DNA from: Cadophora sp. MPI-SDFR-AT-0126
Lineage: Eukaryota; Ascomycota; Leotiomycetes; Helotiales; Ploettnerulaceae
DNA length: 64,000 bases
Direction: 5' to 3'
Assembly: GCA_020747065.1 (NCBI GenBank)
Contig: JAGMVK010000023.1
Span: 620,001-684,000, forward strand
A program made the translations under genes and the position numbers. Shown piece after piece: positions 63,720 through 64,000 of the stretch. The notes beneath the pieces were generated by a model. That model ran no database searches, was not told the DNA's origin, and saw nothing but the letters and a program-made list of their open reading frames with translations. How positions within the stretch are numbered: the first letter of the stretch is position 1; every line of letters starts with the position of its first letter.

Positions 63720-64000
63720 TTCTTTGTACTCGTTGCCACCTCCTAGTCGAATAACCTCTGTAATGTGATGAGGTATTCGTTTAATCCATTCCTGAATCTT
63801 ATGCTGTGGCATCTTTTCCTAACACCCCTCCCACCTAGCCTTGAGCTTTGGACGACTACTTGTTGCGCCGTGTTTAGTAGTCTCCTTTTTCATCCAAAAC
63901 CACGTTGGCTCGATAGCGTTAAGGTCAGGAGAGTTGCTTGGCCATATGAGCTTTTTGATCTCCTACAGGTTATATACCTCTTGTTGATATTTGGAGGCAT
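63720..64000 (-). pseudogene. Tc1/mariner-type transposase fragment at window edge
   Basis: Minus-strand reading from the window end gives KKLIWPSNSPDLNAIEPTWF and WMKKETTKHGATSS, the third catalytic region of a DDE transposase, then a stop, and QEWIKRIPHHITEVIRLGG, the usual C-terminal helix. The 5' part lies outside the window. It differs from the transposase at 56642-57697 (NAIEPTWFWMK against NPIETIWDDMK), so it is another family. Confidence 0.7.

Noticed and set aside
1..64000. CRISPR arrays, bacterial operons, Shine-Dalgarno sites
   Set aside because: Spliceosomal introns and fungal families throughout; no regularly spaced direct repeats with spacers were seen.

Overview
This window is nuclear DNA of a filamentous ascomycete (Pezizomycotina; the repertoire looks most like Leotiomycetes, which is my inference). 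Evidence: short GT-AG introns of 44-84 bases with CTAAC-type branch points, fungal-only families (Zn2Cys6 factors, HET domain, Ecm33-like wall protein, DUF3237, DUF3435), Tad1-type LINEs, and repeats whose stop codons sit where Gln or Trp codons are expected (CAA/CAG to TAA/TAG, TGG to TAG), the footprint of repeat-induced point mutation (RIP). No rRNA, tRNA or CRISPR array was found.

Layout. 0.4-2.2 kb: LINE relic. 2.5-4.4 kb: two divergent unassigned genes. 6.7-8.2 kb: UDP-galactose-type transporter whose first exon is fused in frame to the 5' end of a secreted-protein gene. 9.9-10.4 kb: aldehyde dehydrogenase tail. 10.6-13.6 kb: RIP-damaged LINE that has lost its reverse transcriptase. 14.2-19.7 kb: DUF3237 protein, short-chain reductase, aldo-keto reductase, a Pus1 fragment and several MITE-like inverted repeats. 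20-22.2 kb: decayed DUF3435 tyrosine-recombinase-like gene. 22.8-25.3 kb: MULE copy A. 25.6-31 kb: ABC transporter tail, a small HLH protein and a complete 674-residue Zn2Cys6 regulator. 32.2-40 kb: RIP-damaged HET relic, enoyl-CoA hydratase fragment, deaminase-fold gene, NmrA-like gene, UPC2-like factor fragment and Ecm33-like membrane protein. 40.5-45.5 kb: MULE copy B carrying a nested pogo-like element. 46-52.8 kb: kinase relics, a mini MADS-box gene, AT-rich DNA and a 5'-truncated LINE with a perfect target duplication. 53.7-64 kb: intact beta-carbonic anhydrase hidden in six small exons, metallo-beta-lactamase with one early stop, nearly intact Tc1/mariner transposase, MFS fragment, LEA-like gene, alpha/beta hydrolase and PRISE-like reductase (both broken), and a second Tc1-type fragment at the edge.

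The window reads as an accessory, repeat-rich compartment: a minority of intact genes (transporter, SDR, AKR, regulator, carbonic anhydrase, Ecm33-like, MADS-like, DUF3237) stand among many one-lesion pseudogenes and orphan 3' fragments of metabolic genes. No single operon-like system is evident. The most unusual items are the chimeric transporter, the HLH protein without a basic region, the mini MADS protein, the OTT_1508-like deaminase gene, the DUF3435 relic, and the fine record of nested transposition with exact target duplications. Exon joins were derived by eye and are predictions.
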